Assembly (NCBI GenBank): GCA_964373065.1
Contig: CAYJSJ010000004.1
Location: forward strand, 1 to 62,940
Source: CAYJSJ01 sp964373065
Lineage (GTDB): Bacteria; Patescibacteriota; Gracilibacteria; Peribacterales; Peribacteraceae
Length of the DNA: 62,940 nucleotides
Direction: 5' to 3'
The notes under the pieces are model-generated. The model saw only the letters and a program-made list of their open reading frames with translations, did not search any database and was not told where the DNA came from. Positions 44,045 to 52,145 of the stretch are shown here, one piece after another. The translations under genes were made by a program, and so were the position numbers. Within the stretch, counting starts at the first letter, position 1, and every line of letters begins with the position of its first letter.

Positions 44045-45673
44045 ATGAGTAAGAAGATTGCAATCATTGCAGGTGCCGGACCCGCCGGTCTTACCGCTGC
44101 ATATGAGTTACTGAAGCGGACGGATGTCATGCCGATCATTTTTGAAGCAACCGATGCGATCGGCGGCATCGCACAGACCTTTAATTACAAGGGCAATAGA
44201 ATCGACATCGGCGGCCATCGGTTTTTTAGCAAGAGCAAGCGCGTGATGGATTTCTGGTTCACTATCCTTCCGCTTCAGGGTTCTCCCGCTGCCGATACGG
44301 TCGAAAAGGGACACGAGATCGATTACGCGACGGAGCCGGCTCCCGATCCCGAGAAAGACGACAACGTCATGCTCCAACGTCCGCGAAAATCCCGTATCTA
44401 CTTCCGCAGAAACTTCTTCCCGTATCCCATAGGCATTACGCTCACGATCGCATGGAGGCTCGGGCTTTTCAATACCGTGCTCATCGCCTTAAGTTATATG
44501 AAGGCGCATCTCTTTCCGATCAACGATGAAACGTATCTGGATGCCTTCATGATCAATCGGTTTGGGAAGCGGCTCTACAAAACGTTTTTCGAGGACTACA
44601 CGCAAAAGGTTTGGGGGGTTCCCTGTCATCAGATCAAAGCCGATTGGGGAGCGCAGCGCATCAAGGGGCTTTCACTCAAACGTGCGGTAGCCCATGCAAT
44701 CAAAGATATCTTGAGTTCGGATTTTTCCAAGGTGCAGACAGAGCGCGAAACCAGCCTGATCACGCGTTTTTATTACCCGAAGTTCGGTCCTGGGCAGATG
44801 TGGGAGGAAGTGGCGAACCATGTACGCAAGAGCGGAGGAGAGATTCACATGCGGCATGTCGTCGTTGGAATCCGGCGCGATGGAAACAAGATCGTATCTG
44901 TGAAGGTCAAGGACATGGAAACCGGAATGATTACACAGATTGCGTGTGATTATTTCTTCTCCACGATGCCGATCAAACACCTGATTGCCGGGTGCGATCC
45001 TCCGGCTCCGGCGAATGTAAGTGAAGTCGCGAACGGTCTCATCTATAGGGATTTCCTGACAGTTGGCTTACTTCTGACAAAGCTCAATGTGCAAGAAAAG
45101 CCGTCTTCGCCCTTCGGGCTGCGAAGCCGTGCTTCCGGAATTCATACAGATGTACCGGATAACTGGATCTACGTTCAAGACCGCGGTGTGAAGGTGGGGC
45201 GCATTCAGATCTTCAATAACTGGAGTCCGTACATGGTGGCGGACCGCAAGAACACCGTGTGGATAGGGCTCGAGTACTTCGTCAACGAAGGCGATGAGCT
45301 ATGGGCGATGAGCGATGAGCACATGATCGCGCTCGGTATAAAGGAAATGGAGCAGATCGAATTCATTGCCAAAGAAGATGTTGTCGATGCGTGCGTGCTC
45401 CGCATGCCGAAGGCGTACCCTGCGTACTTTGGGACGTACGATCGACTCGAGGAGATCCGCGATTGGACGCTTTCGATCCCAAACCTCTTCCTGATCGGCA
45501 GAAACGGCATGCACCGCTACAATAATCAGGACCACAGCATGCTCACTGCCATGACTGCTGTAGATAATATCGTCGCCGGACGCACCGATCACCGTAACCT
45601 CTGGGAGGTGAACGCGGAGCGGACGTATCATGAATCCAAGACTTCTGACGAGCACTCAGTGGACGAAGAGTGA
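44045..45673 (+). CDS. NAD(P)/FAD-dependent oxidoreductase (HemY/UDP-galactopyranose-mutase-like)
   Basis: 542 aa. The N terminus IAIIAGAGPAGLTAAYELL has the FAD-binding GxGxxG region, then FEATDAIGGIAQTFN and GNRIDIGGHRFFSKS. A C-terminal FLIGRNGMHRYNNQDHS closes the FAD site. Members of this group in glycan loci are often annotated only as protoporphyrinogen oxidase-like; the sugar reaction is not established. TATTCT lies 22 bases before the ATG, with a TAGGT near the start. Confidence 0.78.
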   Translation: MSKKIAIIAGAGPAGLTAAYELLKRTDVMPIIFEATDAIGGIAQTFNYKGNRIDIGGHRFFSKSKRVMDFWFTILPLQGSPAADTVEKGHEIDYATEPAPDPEKDDNVMLQRPRKSRIYFRRNFFPYPIGITLTIAWRLGLFNTVLIALSYMKAHLFPINDETYLDAFMINRFGKRLYKTFFEDYTQKVWGVPCHQIKADWGAQRIKGLSLKRAVAHAIKDILSSDFSKVQTERETSLITRFYYPKFGPGQMWEEVANHVRKSGGEIHMRHVVVGIRRDGNKIVSVKVKDMETGMITQIACDYFFSTMPIKHLIAGCDPPAPANVSEVANGLIYRDFLTVGLLLTKLNVQEKPSSPFGLRSRASGIHTDVPDNWIYVQDRGVKVGRIQIFNNWSPYMVADRKNTVWIGLEYFVNEGDELWAMSDEHMIALGIKEMEQIEFIAKEDVVDACVLRMPKAYPAYFGTYDRLEEIRDWTLSIPNLFLIGRNGMHRYNNQDHSMLTAMTAVDNIVAGRTDHRNLWEVNAERTYHESKTSDEHSVDEE

Positions 45674-45751
45674 ACGGTTTTTGTGCTGAATAGCTGATTT
45701 CTTATATACATCATAATGAGCCGTTTTTCCATGTAGATATTATATACTATT

Positions 45752-46675
45752 CTATGTATTTTGCAAGTACCACTCCACACTCTTCATAATTCCTTCCTTA
45801 AACGCTGTTTTTGGGCTATATCCAAATGTTTTCTGCGCTTTGGTGATATCGGCGATGTAGTGGGTTACTTCCCCCGTACGCGAATCAGATAGAGCAATTT
45901 TCGAAGCGCTACCGAGTAGTTTTTTCATAGTTTCTGCCAGGTGCAGAATGGTCGTGCCCTCCCCGTAGGCGATATTGTAGGTATCGTTTTTTGCTTTGTC
46001 CCAGCTTGTAATCGCGCCGATGATTCCGGCTACCGCATCGTCGATGTAGGTGAAATCGAGGCACTTCTCGCGGCCGAAGACCGTAAGGGTTTCCCCCGCT
46101 TTTGCTTGGCGAAAAAAGAGCGGTACGACGCGTACGGAGTCGTCGTACATTCCGTAGACATTGCTGAAACGGAGGATCACTGTTTCAAAGTCGTAGCAGC
46201 GCTTGTATGCTTCTATGAACGCTTCTCCGGCGATCTTGCTTGCCGTGTAGGGGCTTTCACATGTCATGAAATGCGCGTCGTTTTCGGCGTATTTCCGACC
46301 GTCTGGTAGGCGAATATTGCCGTACGTTTCTCGTGAGGATGCAAACATGATTTTTTTGATACTGTGCTTTCGCGCATGTTCCAGCACATTGAATGTATCC
46401 ATCATATTGTCGCGCGCGCGGTCGGGGTGCTCCACGAGTTCATACACGCGGGCGTTGGCGGCGAGGTGAATGATGAGATCGGCTTGCAGCTTGTAGCTGA
46501 TAGCGTGGAGGGCGGACGCATCCCTGAGGTCGATATTGATGCGGATATTCTCAACGTCTTTATTCCATTTGCACGGTTCCCAATCTGCGCCGACGACGTC
46601 ATGTCCGTTTTCCAGAAGTTTTTCACAGAGACGGGTGCCGATGGTTCCCGAGGAGCCGGTTACTAAGATTTTCAT
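45752..46675 (-). CDS. NAD-dependent epimerase/dehydratase
   Basis: 307 aa. ILVTGSSGTIGTRLCEKLL, FASSRETYGN (catalytic Ser), the SPYTASKIAGE YxxxK motif, RFSNVYG and KCLDFTYIDDAVAG. Extended SDR of the UDP-glucose 4-epimerase/reductase group; donor sugar not determined. TATCAT lies six bases before the ATG at 46675. Confidence 0.87.
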   Translation of the reverse strand: MKILVTGSSGTIGTRLCEKLLENGHDVVGADWEPCKWNKDVENIRINIDLRDASALHAISYKLQADLIIHLAANARVYELVEHPDRARDNMMDTFNVLEHARKHSIKKIMFASSRETYGNIRLPDGRKYAENDAHFMTCESPYTASKIAGEAFIEAYKRCYDFETVILRFSNVYGMYDDSVRVVPLFFRQAKAGETLTVFGREKCLDFTYIDDAVAGIIGAITSWDKAKNDTYNIAYGEGTTILHLAETMKKLLGSASKIALSDSRTGEVTHYIADITKAQKTFGYSPKTAFKEGIMKSVEWYLQNT

Positions 46676-46681
46676 GCAGCA

Positions 46682-46687
46682 ATGATA
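46682..46687 (-). promoter_or_regulatory. -10 element TATCAT of the 46675 epimerase
   Basis: Minus-strand TATCAT six bases before the ATG at 46675. Confidence 0.5.
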
Positions 46688-46699
46688 CTGAAAATGGGC

Positions 46700-46763
46700 T
46701 TAGGGGCTAGTATTTTGGGGTAAGGATATCCAATTTCTACATGCAAACCCCTAACCCCTGCTA
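46700..46763. repeat. AGGGGCTAG/CTAACCCC inverted repeat
   Basis: Contains AGGGGCTAGTATTTTGGG (46702-46719), which recurs inverted and exact at 52098-52115, and an opposite arm ending near CTAACCCCTG. Same family as 2163 and 43528. Confidence 0.6.
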
Positions 46764-46767
46764 CCCT
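46762..46767 (+). promoter_or_regulatory. -10 element TACCCT (TGCTACCCT) of the 46775 gene
   Basis: Extended TGCTACCCT; seven bases to the ATG at 46775. Confidence 0.5.
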
Positions 46768-46774
46768 ATCTTCG

Positions 46775-47866
46775 ATGCTATCGCTGATTCTTCCCACCTA
46801 CAACGAAGCCGAGAACCTCCCCGAGCTTCTGCCGAAGATAGAGGTGATGCTGAAAAATCTTCCGCATGAGATCATCATCGTGGATGACGACAGTCCGGAT
46901 GAAACATGGAGAGTGGCGCAGGAGTTGGCGATCGGTTTCGTCGACGTGCACGTCATCCGCAGGGTGGGACGCAGAGGTCTTTCTTCCGCGGTCATGGAAG
47001 GATTTCTGTCTGCTAAAGGAAGCGTGTTTGCCGTCATGGATGCCGACGGGCAGCACGATGCTCATTTGTTGCCGAAGCTCTATGAACGCGTGCTCGGAGG
47101 TGCGGGGATCGCCGTCGGATCACGGTATGTCGAAGGAGGGGGCGTAGGAGAGTGGGATGAGCGGAGACATCGTATGAGCAGGGTCGCGACGGCATTAGCC
47201 ATTCGCCTCTGCAAGGTAAAGATTAACGATCCCATGAGCGGGTTCTTTGCGATTCGTAGGGATCTTTTTCAGAATGTCGTTGCTTCGCTCAATCCCAAGG
47301 GCTTCAAAATATTACTCGATCTGCTTGTCCACATTCCGCGTGGAACGATCGTTGAAGAGTTGCCGTTTACATTTGCTTTTCGTATGCACGGTGAGAGCAA
47401 ACTTTTGCGGCTCGTGCAGATCGAATTCGTCGAATATCTCTACGATGTCACGTGCGGCCGGTTCGTCCCTCTCACCTTCATCAAGTACTGCATCGTCGGG
47501 GGGATCGGTGTCTTCGTCCACCTTGCGACGTACATGACAGCGTCGTCTCTCCTGCGCGAAGGAGGAGAGCTCTCGCTCTTCGGGTTCCGCGTCGCGGTGC
47601 TCATCGCCATCGAGGTCGCCATCCTCTTTAATTTCTCCCTCAATAACATCTGGACGTTCGCGCTCTCGAGGCTTTCCGGGCGGCAGATGATCGCGGGCTT
47701 TCTGAAGTACAATGTCGCGTGCCTCTTTGGAGCCATCGCGAATTACGCCGTCAGCTCGTATCTCTTTGCGCTGGGCTGGGTCGATCTTCTCGCCGTGATC
47801 ACAGGGGCGGCTACCGGCATGATCTGGAACTATACGATGAGCAGGATCGTTGCTTGGAAGGACTAG
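46775..47866 (+). CDS. GT2 glycosyltransferase with C-terminal GtrA domain
   Basis: 363 aa. Residues 1-225: GT-A type, LILPTYNEAENLPELL, IIVDDDSPDETW and AVMDADGQHD metal motif. Residues about 235-363: GtrA-like helices (FIKYCIVGGIGVFVHL start, four segments). The fusion is that of dolichol-phosphate-mannose synthase-like enzymes with a GtrA membrane anchor. It makes a polyprenyl-phosphate sugar for the nearby GT39 enzymes, by inference. Confidence 0.9.
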   Translation: MLSLILPTYNEAENLPELLPKIEVMLKNLPHEIIIVDDDSPDETWRVAQELAIGFVDVHVIRRVGRRGLSSAVMEGFLSAKGSVFAVMDADGQHDAHLLPKLYERVLGGAGIAVGSRYVEGGGVGEWDERRHRMSRVATALAIRLCKVKINDPMSGFFAIRRDLFQNVVASLNPKGFKILLDLLVHIPRGTIVEELPFTFAFRMHGESKLLRLVQIEFVEYLYDVTCGRFVPLTFIKYCIVGGIGVFVHLATYMTASSLLREGGELSLFGFRVAVLIAIEVAILFNFSLNNIWTFALSRLSGRQMIAGFLKYNVACLFGAIANYAVSSYLFALGWVDLLAVITGAATGMIWNYTMSRIVAWKD

Positions 47867-47869
47867 CTC

Positions 47870-47933
47870 AGCTTCGTTCTTGTCGGCCATAGCTCTGCCT
47901 GTCCGGCAGGCAGGTTTAGCGACGGCCGAAGCT
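47870..47933. repeat. Intergenic palindromic element, copy C (inverted)
   Basis: Contains the palindrome CCTGTCCGGCAGGCAGG and flanks TTCTTGTCGGCC and GACGGCCGAAG that match copies A (38007) and B (60516) in the opposite direction. Confidence 0.55.
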
Positions 47934-47955
47934 TCCTTCACCTCTGTGCTTTTAG

Positions 47956-47961
47956 TACACT
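47956..47961 (+). promoter_or_regulatory. -10 element TACACT of the 47969 gene
   Basis: TACACT, seven bases to the ATG at 47969. Confidence 0.45.
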
Positions 47962-47968
47962 GAATACT

Positions 47969-48274
47969 ATGGCGAAGAATCATCAGTTGCGCATTTTCTG
48001 GATGGTATGTTTCGTGTGTTTTCTTGTGCTTGCAAAGCAGATTTCTGTCGTGCTGCCGCTCTATACGGACGCGGCGTTCAGGCAGCGTACACGCGCGATT
48101 CTGCAAGCGACTGCTCTGCGAGAAGGATGGATGTTCTCTGGCCTCTCCATCCGCTCCATCAATCGCGATACGGCGATGCTGCACTATCGATCCTACATGC
48201 GCGGCAGCGATCCCGTTTCCTGCCATCTGATCTCGTTCTCTTCCGGTACGCTTTCTCCATGCCCCAGCGAGTAA
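47969..48274 (+). CDS. Small membrane-anchored protein of unknown function
   Basis: 101 aa. One N-terminal hydrophobic segment (about 8-27, LRIFWMVCFVCFLVLA) follows three positive residues, typical of a signal anchor. The rest is a soluble domain ending in SSGTLSPCPSE. It overlaps the start of the GT39-like gene by 16 bases, so the two are probably coupled. No family recognised. Confidence 0.55.
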   Translation: MAKNHQLRIFWMVCFVCFLVLAKQISVVLPLYTDAAFRQRTRAILQATALREGWMFSGLSIRSINRDTAMLHYRSYMRGSDPVSCHLISFSSGTLSPCPSE

Positions 48275-49488
48275 TATTCACGCTTCGGCACGTTCTTACT
48301 GCAGTGCTTCTGCAGGCGTTTGCCGTGCTTCTGGCGCTCTATCAAAACATCGGTTCCGTGCGGACGGATGAAGCGAAGTACCTCCTGAATATTCCGTACC
48401 CGCATCCGCCGCTTGCGCGGGCGGTGATCCATAGCCTCGAATGGATGCCCTATCAGGAACTTTTTTGGCGCGTCGTTTTTGCGTCGCTTCTGGTGCAGTC
48501 GGTGTGGCTTGTTGTTCGTCTCGCGAAAAATCTTTCTTCCGATTATCGGCTAGCACTGGCGGGCTTTTGGATCTTCTCCGCTTCCGTTCTGTTTCAATCG
48601 GGAACCATCATGATGGCTCCGCTGACTGCGTTGCAGGGGTTGGTGTTTGTCTGGTTGCTTACGGAATTGGCGACGCAGAGGAGAGATGGTTGTCGGTTGT
48701 CGGTTGTCGGTTGTTATGCGGACTGGATTCCACTCTTTTGGTTAGGGTCGCTCTTTACCGCCTACCAAGCGATTCTCTATCTGCCGATCGTTGTAGCGAT
48801 CGTTTGGCGTATGAACATGCGTCCCTTTATGAAAGGGCTTGTGGTATTCGTTCCGGTACTACTCCTCTCGCTGTACATTCTCGGCAACCCTCTCGCGATA
48901 TCCAGTTTCCTGAGCGCGGGCGGACAGAACGCGGCACTTTCGCCTGCTCTTCTCTTTACGCAGGTGCTTACCGCATGGCTTTTTTCCGGGAGCGTCGTCT
49001 TGAGCGTCGTCGGGGTTATGGGTATGTGGCGCTCCCGCAGTATCCCCTTACTGATCAGTACCGCGATGGTTGTTCTGTTTCTTGCTGTTTCGTACCGTTC
49101 ATACTATGCGATTCTCTTTCTTCCACTCCTCGTCGGCGGCGTGGCAGCTTCTCCGGTCATCTTGCGAAAATCCGCTACGCTCTTGGCAATGCAGATTGTT
49201 GCTGCGACTGCAATGTTTGCGCATGCGCATTTGGAATTTTCAGAGTCTTCCGCCCGCAAAGTGATGCGTGTACTCAATGCGCAGCCTGGGGAAGGCATCG
49301 TCCTCGTTTCCGGTACGTTTGGTCATGAATGGCAGTACGAGAGCACGTCTCCCATGTACCGCTACCGCTCAGCACTGCTCTCTAGAGCAAAAGCAGTGGT
49401 GTGCCTTGAGGCATGTCCGGAAGTTTCCGGATATGGTTTCTCTCCCATCGAAAAGATCTCGCAAGACGTGTGGGTACGGAGAGATTGA
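48259..49488 (+). CDS. GT39-like membrane glycosyltransferase
   Basis: 409 aa from the ATG at 48259 (MPQRVIFTLRHVLTAVLL). About ten hydrophobic helices; the first loop reads RTDEAKYLLNIPYPHPPLAR, the DE plus HPPL pattern of PMT/ArnT-like enzymes. Residues near 144-152 are encoded over three exact copies of a 7-base repeat (48689-48709), so loss or gain of one copy would shift the frame. Probable acceptor: lipid-linked glycan. Confidence 0.8.
   Translation: MPQRVIFTLRHVLTAVLLQAFAVLLALYQNIGSVRTDEAKYLLNIPYPHPPLARAVIHSLEWMPYQELFWRVVFASLLVQSVWLVVRLAKNLSSDYRLALAGFWIFSASVLFQSGTIMMAPLTALQGLVFVWLLTELATQRRDGCRLSVVGCYADWIPLFWLGSLFTAYQAILYLPIVVAIVWRMNMRPFMKGLVVFVPVLLLSLYILGNPLAISSFLSAGGQNAALSPALLFTQVLTAWLFSGSVVLSVVGVMGMWRSRSIPLLISTAMVVLFLAVSYRSYYAILFLPLLVGGVAASPVILRKSATLLAMQIVAATAMFAHAHLEFSESSARKVMRVLNAQPGEGIVLVSGTFGHEWQYESTSPMYRYRSALLSRAKAVVCLEACPEVSGYGFSPIEKISQDVWVRRD
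48689..48714 (+). repeat. GTTGTCG 7-base tandem repeat inside a coding region
   Basis: Three perfect copies of GTTGTCG (48689-48709) and a partial fourth (GTTGT). Seven is not a multiple of three, so copy-number change would be frameshifting. Confidence 0.7.
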
Positions 49489-49666
49489 AGATTGAAAATT
49501 AAAAATTGAGAATTACGAAATCCATCGATCACACAAACAGAGTCGCGTTTAATTTTTGATCTACCTATCGCTTGATAGCTCCTAGGGGGAATCTTCAATT
49601 TTCAATTTCTTTTTAATTCGATTTGATAGCTCCTAGGGGGAATCTTCAATCTTCAATTTTCAATCT
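49489..49666. repeat. AT-rich spacer with a 28-bp direct repeat
   Basis: An exact 28-base repeat, from TTGATAGCTCC to ATCTTCAAT, lies at 49572-49599 and 49623-49650, spaced 51 bases, between two AATTTTCAATTT-rich blocks. No gene and no clear promoter were seen. Not a CRISPR: only two copies. Confidence 0.6.
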
Positions 49667-50638
49667 TCAATTTCCTATCTGGTAGTACTTCTTATACCAT
49701 TCCACGAATTTCGGAACTCCCGTGTTGATTCGAGTTTTTGGATCATAGTTGAGCATCTTTTGTGCCTTTGAAATATCTGCAGCAGTCGATACCACGTCTC
49801 CTTGTTGCATGGGGAGGAATTCCTTTTTGCATTCCGTGCCGACTGCGCTTTCTACAGCACGAACGTAATCCATCAGTTCTTCGGTGTGCCCTGCTCCAAG
49901 ATTGAAGATCTCGCTTGCGTAGTTCTTGTCGATCGCCGCCATCACACCTTGCACGATATCATCGATGTACGTGAAGTCGCGCTGCATCTTCCCCTCGCCG
50001 AATATCTGCACGGGTTTTTTGTTGACGATCCAATCGGTAAAAAGAAAGATGGCCATATCGGGTCGGCCGTAGGGGCCATAGACGGTAAAGAAGCGAAGCC
50101 CGGTCGATTGCAGATCGTAGAGATCGTGATAGACGTGCGCTTGGAGCTCGTTCGCCTTCTTCGTCATGCCATAGAGCGAAACCTGCGCGTCGGTATTGGT
50201 CGTTTCTTTGGAAGGAAGATCGAGGCTGTTGCCGTAGACGGAGCTCGATGAAGCATAGATGAGTCCTTCGACTCCCCGCTCCCTGCAGAGCTCAAGGACA
50301 TTGCCGAACCCGATGACATTATCCTGCAAAAAAATGTGCGGATTCTCGATCGAGTGGCGTACGCCTGCTTGCGCTGCGAGGTGGCAGACGCGCGTGGGGG
50401 TGAGGGAGGTTCCCAGAAGGTCAAAAGCGGGGAGAAGATCTTTTTTCTTGCTGATGTCACCGCGCATGAGGGTGAAATTTTCATATTGTTCCAGCAGTGC
50501 ATTTCTGGCGAGCTTCAGTTTAGGATCGTAATATTCGTTGAAGTTATCGAAGCCGATCACATGATCCCCCCGCTCAAGCAGAGCTTTCGAGACATGGAAG
50601 CCGATGAAGCCCGCCGATCCTGTCAGAAGGATGTTCAT
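49667..50638 (-). CDS. UDP-glucuronate 4-epimerase-like SDR
   Basis: 323 aa. ILLTGSAGFIGFHVSKALL, DNFNEYYDPKLKLAR (the characteristic UDP-glucuronate epimerase loop), AAQAGVRHSIENP, YASSSSVYGNS, SLYGMTKKANE with YxxxK, and GRPDMAIFLF. It makes UDP-galacturonate from the product of the neighbouring UDP-glucose dehydrogenase. It is downstream of ugd on the same strand; a 65-base insert separates the two. A TACTCT is 14 bases upstream. Confidence 0.93.
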   Translation of the reverse strand: MNILLTGSAGFIGFHVSKALLERGDHVIGFDNFNEYYDPKLKLARNALLEQYENFTLMRGDISKKKDLLPAFDLLGTSLTPTRVCHLAAQAGVRHSIENPHIFLQDNVIGFGNVLELCRERGVEGLIYASSSSVYGNSLDLPSKETTNTDAQVSLYGMTKKANELQAHVYHDLYDLQSTGLRFFTVYGPYGRPDMAIFLFTDWIVNKKPVQIFGEGKMQRDFTYIDDIVQGVMAAIDKNYASEIFNLGAGHTEELMDYVRAVESAVGTECKKEFLPMQQGDVVSTAADISKAQKMLNYDPKTRINTGVPKFVEWYKKYYQIGN

Positions 50639-50719
50639 AGTTACACAGACACAGAGTAGATACGATTGTTATCGGTGAATGACCCTGAGTGCCATCGAAG
50701 GGTGAGAAGGATGTTCATA
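50625..50719. mobile_element. 65-bp insert with 15-bp direct repeats between the ugd and epimerase genes
   Basis: AGAAGGATGTTCATA occurs at 50625-50639 and again at 50705-50719. Between them lie 65 bases with a CCCT-AGGGT hairpin (50682-50703). Without the insert, the ugd stop and epimerase start would overlap as ATGA. The arrangement looks like a small palindromic element with target-site duplication, and it supplies TACTCT upstream of the epimerase. Confidence 0.5.
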
Positions 50720-52025
50720 CAATGCCAATTCCATGATACGTAAGTCCTGCGTTGGTCACCTCTATTGGATCGTAAATATTCCTTCCGTCGAAGAGCGCAT
50801 TTCCTTTCATGACTGTTTTTAATTTCTTAAAATCCACTCCGCGAAACTCGTCCCATTCGGTCAGTACCATGACGGCATCTGCGTCTTTGGCTGCATCCAT
50901 CATGTTCGCTTTCCATTGGATATCTTTCCCCAGAAGCTTTCGAGCGTTCTCCATCGCGATCGGATCATGCGCCTGTACGGTGTGGCCGGCTTTGAGGAGC
51001 ATGGGGATCAGATCGAGGCTGGGAGCCTCGCGCATATCATCCGTTCGAGGTTTGAAGGCAAGTCCCCAGACCGCTACGATCGCCTTTTTCGGCAGCGCTT
51101 TGAGAAGTGCCTGGAAATACCGCATACGTTGGCGCTGATTGATTTCGTGCGTGGCTTCCACGAGGGGAAGAGGAACGCCAGTATGGCGACCTAAGGCGAT
51201 CAATGCCTTCACGTCTTTCGGGAAGCAGCTCCCGCCATAACCGATCCCTGCGTGCAGGAATCGCGGCCCGATGCGGTCGTCCATGCCCATGCCCCGTGCG
51301 ATATCGCGAATGTTCCCCCCCGTTGCTTCGCAGAGCTCGCTGAGCATATTGATGAACGAAATCTTGTTTGCGAGAAAGGCATTACTCGCGTACTTCACGA
51401 TCTCCGCACTCTCTCTGCTCATCCACACAATCGGTTTCGTCGTGCGCGTCAATGGCTTGTAGATTTCCTCCATCACTGCACGCGCTTCGGGATCACCATT
51501 GACGCCTACGACAATGCGGTCGGGTTGCATGGTGTCATGTACTGCATGGCCCTCGCGAAGGAATTCAGGATTACTCACCACCGGAATCACATATGACACC
51601 TTGCGATCTTTCAGTATTTTTGCAATCAGTGTTTCACACTGCTTGCCCGTGCCGACGGGAACGGTAGATTTGTTGACGAAGATACACTGATGATCGGCAA
51701 GCTTTGCAACGGACTCCGCGACGATGAAGACCGCTTTGAGATCGGAGGAGAAATCTTCGTTCGGGGGCGTGGCTACGGCAGAAATGACAACATCCGCTTT
51801 GGGGAGGGCATCTGCGAGAAGGGTGGTGAAGGTGAGGCGCCCTGCGGAGAGGTTTCGTTTCAAGAGTTCCGGAAGTTCCGGTTCGTACATCGGGCTTACG
51901 CCCCCTTGCAGCGTTCGGATTTTATCCGCATCTATGTCCACTCCCACTACCTCGTGGCCGAGTTCGGCGAAGCAGACCGCTGAAACGAGCCCTACGTAGC
52001 CGGTACCGATGACGACAAGCTTCAT
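50715..52025 (-). CDS. ugd: UDP-glucose 6-dehydrogenase
   Basis: 436 aa. MKLVVIGTGYVGLVSAVCFAELG (NAD fold), VNKSTVPVGTGK, the FLREGHAVHD and GIGYGGSCFPKDVKAL catalytic Cys motif, and AVWGLAFKPRTDDMREAPS. It oxidises UDP-glucose to UDP-glucuronate. TAGACT (extended TGCTAGACT) is eight bases before the ATG. Operon with the 4-epimerase downstream. Confidence 0.95.
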   Translation of the reverse strand: MKLVVIGTGYVGLVSAVCFAELGHEVVGVDIDADKIRTLQGGVSPMYEPELPELLKRNLSAGRLTFTTLLADALPKADVVISAVATPPNEDFSSDLKAVFIVAESVAKLADHQCIFVNKSTVPVGTGKQCETLIAKILKDRKVSYVIPVVSNPEFLREGHAVHDTMQPDRIVVGVNGDPEARAVMEEIYKPLTRTTKPIVWMSRESAEIVKYASNAFLANKISFINMLSELCEATGGNIRDIARGMGMDDRIGPRFLHAGIGYGGSCFPKDVKALIALGRHTGVPLPLVEATHEINQRQRMRYFQALLKALPKKAIVAVWGLAFKPRTDDMREAPSLDLIPMLLKAGHTVQAHDPIAMENARKLLGKDIQWKANMMDAAKDADAVMVLTEWDEFRGVDFKKLKTVMKGNALFDGRNIYDPIEVTNAGLTYHGIGIV

Positions 52026-52033
52026 GTTGAGAG

Positions 52034-52039
52034 AGTCTA
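52034..52039 (-). promoter_or_regulatory. -10 element TAGACT (TGCTAGACT) of ugd
   Basis: Minus-strand TGCTAGACT, eight bases before the ATG at 52025. Confidence 0.5.
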
Positions 52040-52120
52040 GCAGAGGGGCTAGGGATCAGTAGTAAGGGATTAGGGATATTTTCAGGGAAACCCCAATCCC
52101 AAAATACTAGCCCCTCATCC
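52040..52120. repeat. AGGGGCTAG...CTAGCCCCT imperfect inverted repeat
   Basis: GAGGGGCTAG near 52042 pairs with CTAGCCCCTC at 52107-52116; between lie AAGGGATTAGGG and AACCCCAATCCC. Shares 18 exact bases, inverted, with 46702-46719. Confidence 0.6.
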
Positions 52121-52145
52121 CGTTTGCAGTACTATGATAGCTATC

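Noticed and set aside
43516..44169. N-terminal extension of the sugar dehydrogenase frame
   Set aside because: Covers the divergent GtrA gene and the G-rich repeat; the dehydrogenase fold begins at 43515.
48441..49328. Overlapping plus-strand frame in the GT39-like gene
   Set aside because: Cysteine- and arginine-rich translation without family match; the GT39-like frame has the catalytic loop and helices.
49572..49650. CRISPR-like repeat
   Set aside because: Only two copies, AT-rich, no cas genes and no array structure; the 62420 tandem repeat has units of eight bases only.
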